NCBI GenBank assembly: GCA_020061965.1
Contig: JAGUXG010000122.1
Span: forward strand, 1 to 5,357
DNA length: 5,357 bases
Reading direction: 5' to 3'
DNA from: a bacterium
GTDB lineage: Bacteria; UBA9089; UBA9088; JAGUXG01
Part shown: positions 4,268 to 5,357 of the stretch, piece by piece
How the letters are laid out: each line of letters begins with the position of its first letter
Numbering within the stretch: position 1 is the first letter of the stretch
The notes under the pieces: generated by a model
What the model was told of the DNA's origin: nothing
The model's database searches: none
Seen by the model: the letters and a program-made list of their open reading frames with translations, nothing else
Program-made: the position numbers and the translations under genes

Positions 4268-5032
4268 ATGAAAAAGATAATCGTTGCCAATCAAAAAGGT
4301 GGTGTAGGAAAAACAACAACAGTAGTCAATTTAGCTGCCTCATTAGCTCTCCTTGGTAAAAAGGTTCTGGCTCTTGACCTTGATCCGCAGTCAAACCTTA
4401 CCTCAAGTCTTGGATTTGACAAAAGAAAGGTATCGCCCAATATATATCATTTATTGATGAATGAGGTGCAACCAGAAGAGGCAATAAAACCTACCTCTAT
4501 TCCAAATCTTAAACTTATACCAGCAAGTCCACACTTAGCTGGTGCTCGGATTGAGCTTGTGGGTTTTAAGGATAGGGAGACAAGGCTTAAAGAAAAACTT
4601 GCAACTCTTTCTGGATATGACTATATCTTTATTGACCCACCGCCGGCACTTGGCGTTCTTACACTTAATGGCCTTGTTGCCGCAGAGACTGTCATCATTC
4701 CGGTCTCAGTTTCATACTATGCCCTTGAAGGACTGTCAGAGCTCTTGAATGCCATTCGCCTTGTCAAAAGAAAGCTGAATCCCAGTTTATCATTAGAGGG
4801 TGTGTTGATGACTATGTATGATTTAAGGGTAAAATTGTCTTCAGAAATTTATCTTGAGGTAAAGAATCATTTTAAGGAGAAGGTCTATCAGGCAGTAATC
4901 CCAAACAATGTGAAGCTGGCAGAAGCTCCTTCTTTTGGAAAACCAGCGATTCTATACGACAAAAGCGGAAAAGGCACTATCTCCTATTTTAGATTAGCTA
5001 AAGAGATGCTGGGAATTTCTGATCAATTATGA
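4268..5032 (+). CDS. parA: ParA/Soj family chromosome-partition ATPase
   Basis: This is a deviant Walker-type ATPase that normally works with ParB bound at parS to move replicated origins. The 254 residues match chromosomal Soj/ParA. Visible motifs are the deviant Walker A KGGVGKTT (10-17, signature Lys10 and catalytic Lys15), Walker A' DLDPQSN (37-43), Walker B YIFIDPPPALG (119-129), YYALEGLSELL (150-160), LEGVLMTMYD (176-185), and AVIPNNVKLAEAPSFGKPAILYD (209-231). Two places differ from the usual text: DPPP where D-C/T/A-PP is common, and VSVSYYALEG where Q-x-E-Y/F-ALEG is common. Starting at MKKIIVANQKGG is the family norm, although no ribosome binding site precedes the ATG. No parB follows; the next gene is a lipoprotein overlapping by four bases. 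FlhG or MinD are less likely given the Soj-type C-terminus. Confidence 0.93.
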   Translation: MKKIIVANQKGGVGKTTTVVNLAASLALLGKKVLALDLDPQSNLTSSLGFDKRKVSPNIYHLLMNEVQPEEAIKPTSIPNLKLIPASPHLAGARIELVGFKDRETRLKEKLATLSGYDYIFIDPPPALGVLTLNGLVAAETVIIPVSVSYYALEGLSELLNAIRLVKRKLNPSLSLEGVLMTMYDLRVKLSSEIYLEVKNHFKEKVYQAVIPNNVKLAEAPSFGKPAILYDKSGKGTISYFRLAKEMLGISDQL

Positions 5033-5357
5033 AGAGAATCCTTATTTTTGGAATTTTTCTTGCAGGGTGTGCAGGGTTTACTCCAAATCTTTCTGAAAAG
5101 ACCGTTTGTGTCCTACCTTTTGCAAATAAGACAACAGAACCAGGGATAAGAGAGGCTTTGACAAAAGCTCTGATCTATGAGATGGAAAAATATGGAGTGA
5201 GAACCCAAATGTGTGCCGATTATATTATTGAAGGAGAGATTGTAGATTACAGAAAAGAAGCAGTCTCATGGACAAATAATTTTATAGTTACTGAGAAAGA
5301 GATATTTCTTTCTGCTGATATAACCCTGAAAAAAGAAGAAAAAGTGCTTTTGCAAAA
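5029..5357 (+). CDS. LptE-like outer-membrane lipoprotein (3' end outside window)
   Basis: An ATG overlapping the parA stop (ATGA, 5029-5032) opens a frame that stays open to the right edge: 109 codons are visible. It begins MKRILIFGIFLAGC, a short lipoprotein signal with lipobox LAGC (Cys14) and Ala at +2, which in proteobacterial rules favours outer-membrane sorting. The mature part has the layout of LptE-type proteins: VCVLPFANKTTEPGIREALTKAL (about 25-47), then a YGVRTQMCADYIIEGEIVDY stretch. LptE plugs the LptD barrel that inserts lipopolysaccharide into the outer leaflet. The family is weakly conserved and I assign it from the 'V-x-PF-x-N-x-T ... LT-x-AL ... AD-x-x-x-x-G-x-I' pattern and the lipobox. 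Another diderm lipoprotein of similar fold is possible. Translation is probably coupled to parA. Confidence 0.72.
   Translation, partial: MKRILIFGIFLAGCAGFTPNLSEKTVCVLPFANKTTEPGIREALTKALIYEMEKYGVRTQMCADYIIEGEIVDYRKEAVSWTNNFIVTEKEIFLSADITLKKEEKVLLQ

Overview
The window reads as a piece of chromosome from a flagellated bacterium with a two-membrane (diderm) envelope and fairly AT-rich DNA. Flagellar rod genes show motility. A WaaE-like LPS-core glycosyltransferase and an LptE-like lipoprotein point to lipopolysaccharide and an outer membrane. MurB shows peptidoglycan. Single tRNA genes scattered between protein genes and heptad-type intergenic repeats are features I associate with uncultivated candidate phyla, but nothing here fixes the phylum.

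Layout: (1) Positions 1-91 probably hold the last 29 codons of an upstream gene. A 220-nt AT-rich leader follows and ends in a possible sigma-28-like promoter touching the flgB start. (2) 312-1513 is the flagellar rod operon flgB-flgC-fliE. It stops after fliE instead of continuing into fliF. (3) 1562-1736 holds two tail-to-tail tRNA genes, Leu(CAA) on + and Gly(CCC) on -. (4) 1802-3872 is a compact + strand operon: a 159-aa protein that looks like two PurS domains in tandem, then murB, then a family-2 glycosyltransferase. (5) 3941-4012 is tRNA-Glu(CTC). (6) 4013-4267 is a 255-nt non-coding, repeat-rich stretch. It holds a 12-bp palindrome, a 13-bp perfect inverted repeat around a 51-nt loop, a second copy of a roughly 32-nt element also present near the left edge, and a two-unit 28-bp (4 x 7) tandem repeat that runs to the base before the parA start codon. 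(7) 4268-5357 is a Soj/ParA-type ATPase gene overlapping by 4 nt a lipoprotein gene that leaves the window.

The genes fall into envelope building (murB, glycosyltransferase, lptE-like), motility (rod and rod-MS ring adaptor), chromosome partition (parA, with no parB beside it) and translation. All three tRNAs have C at the wobble position and read NNG codons (UUG, GGG, GAG). The least ordinary items are the tandem-PurS protein with no purL or purQ beside it, and the repeat-built region in front of parA.
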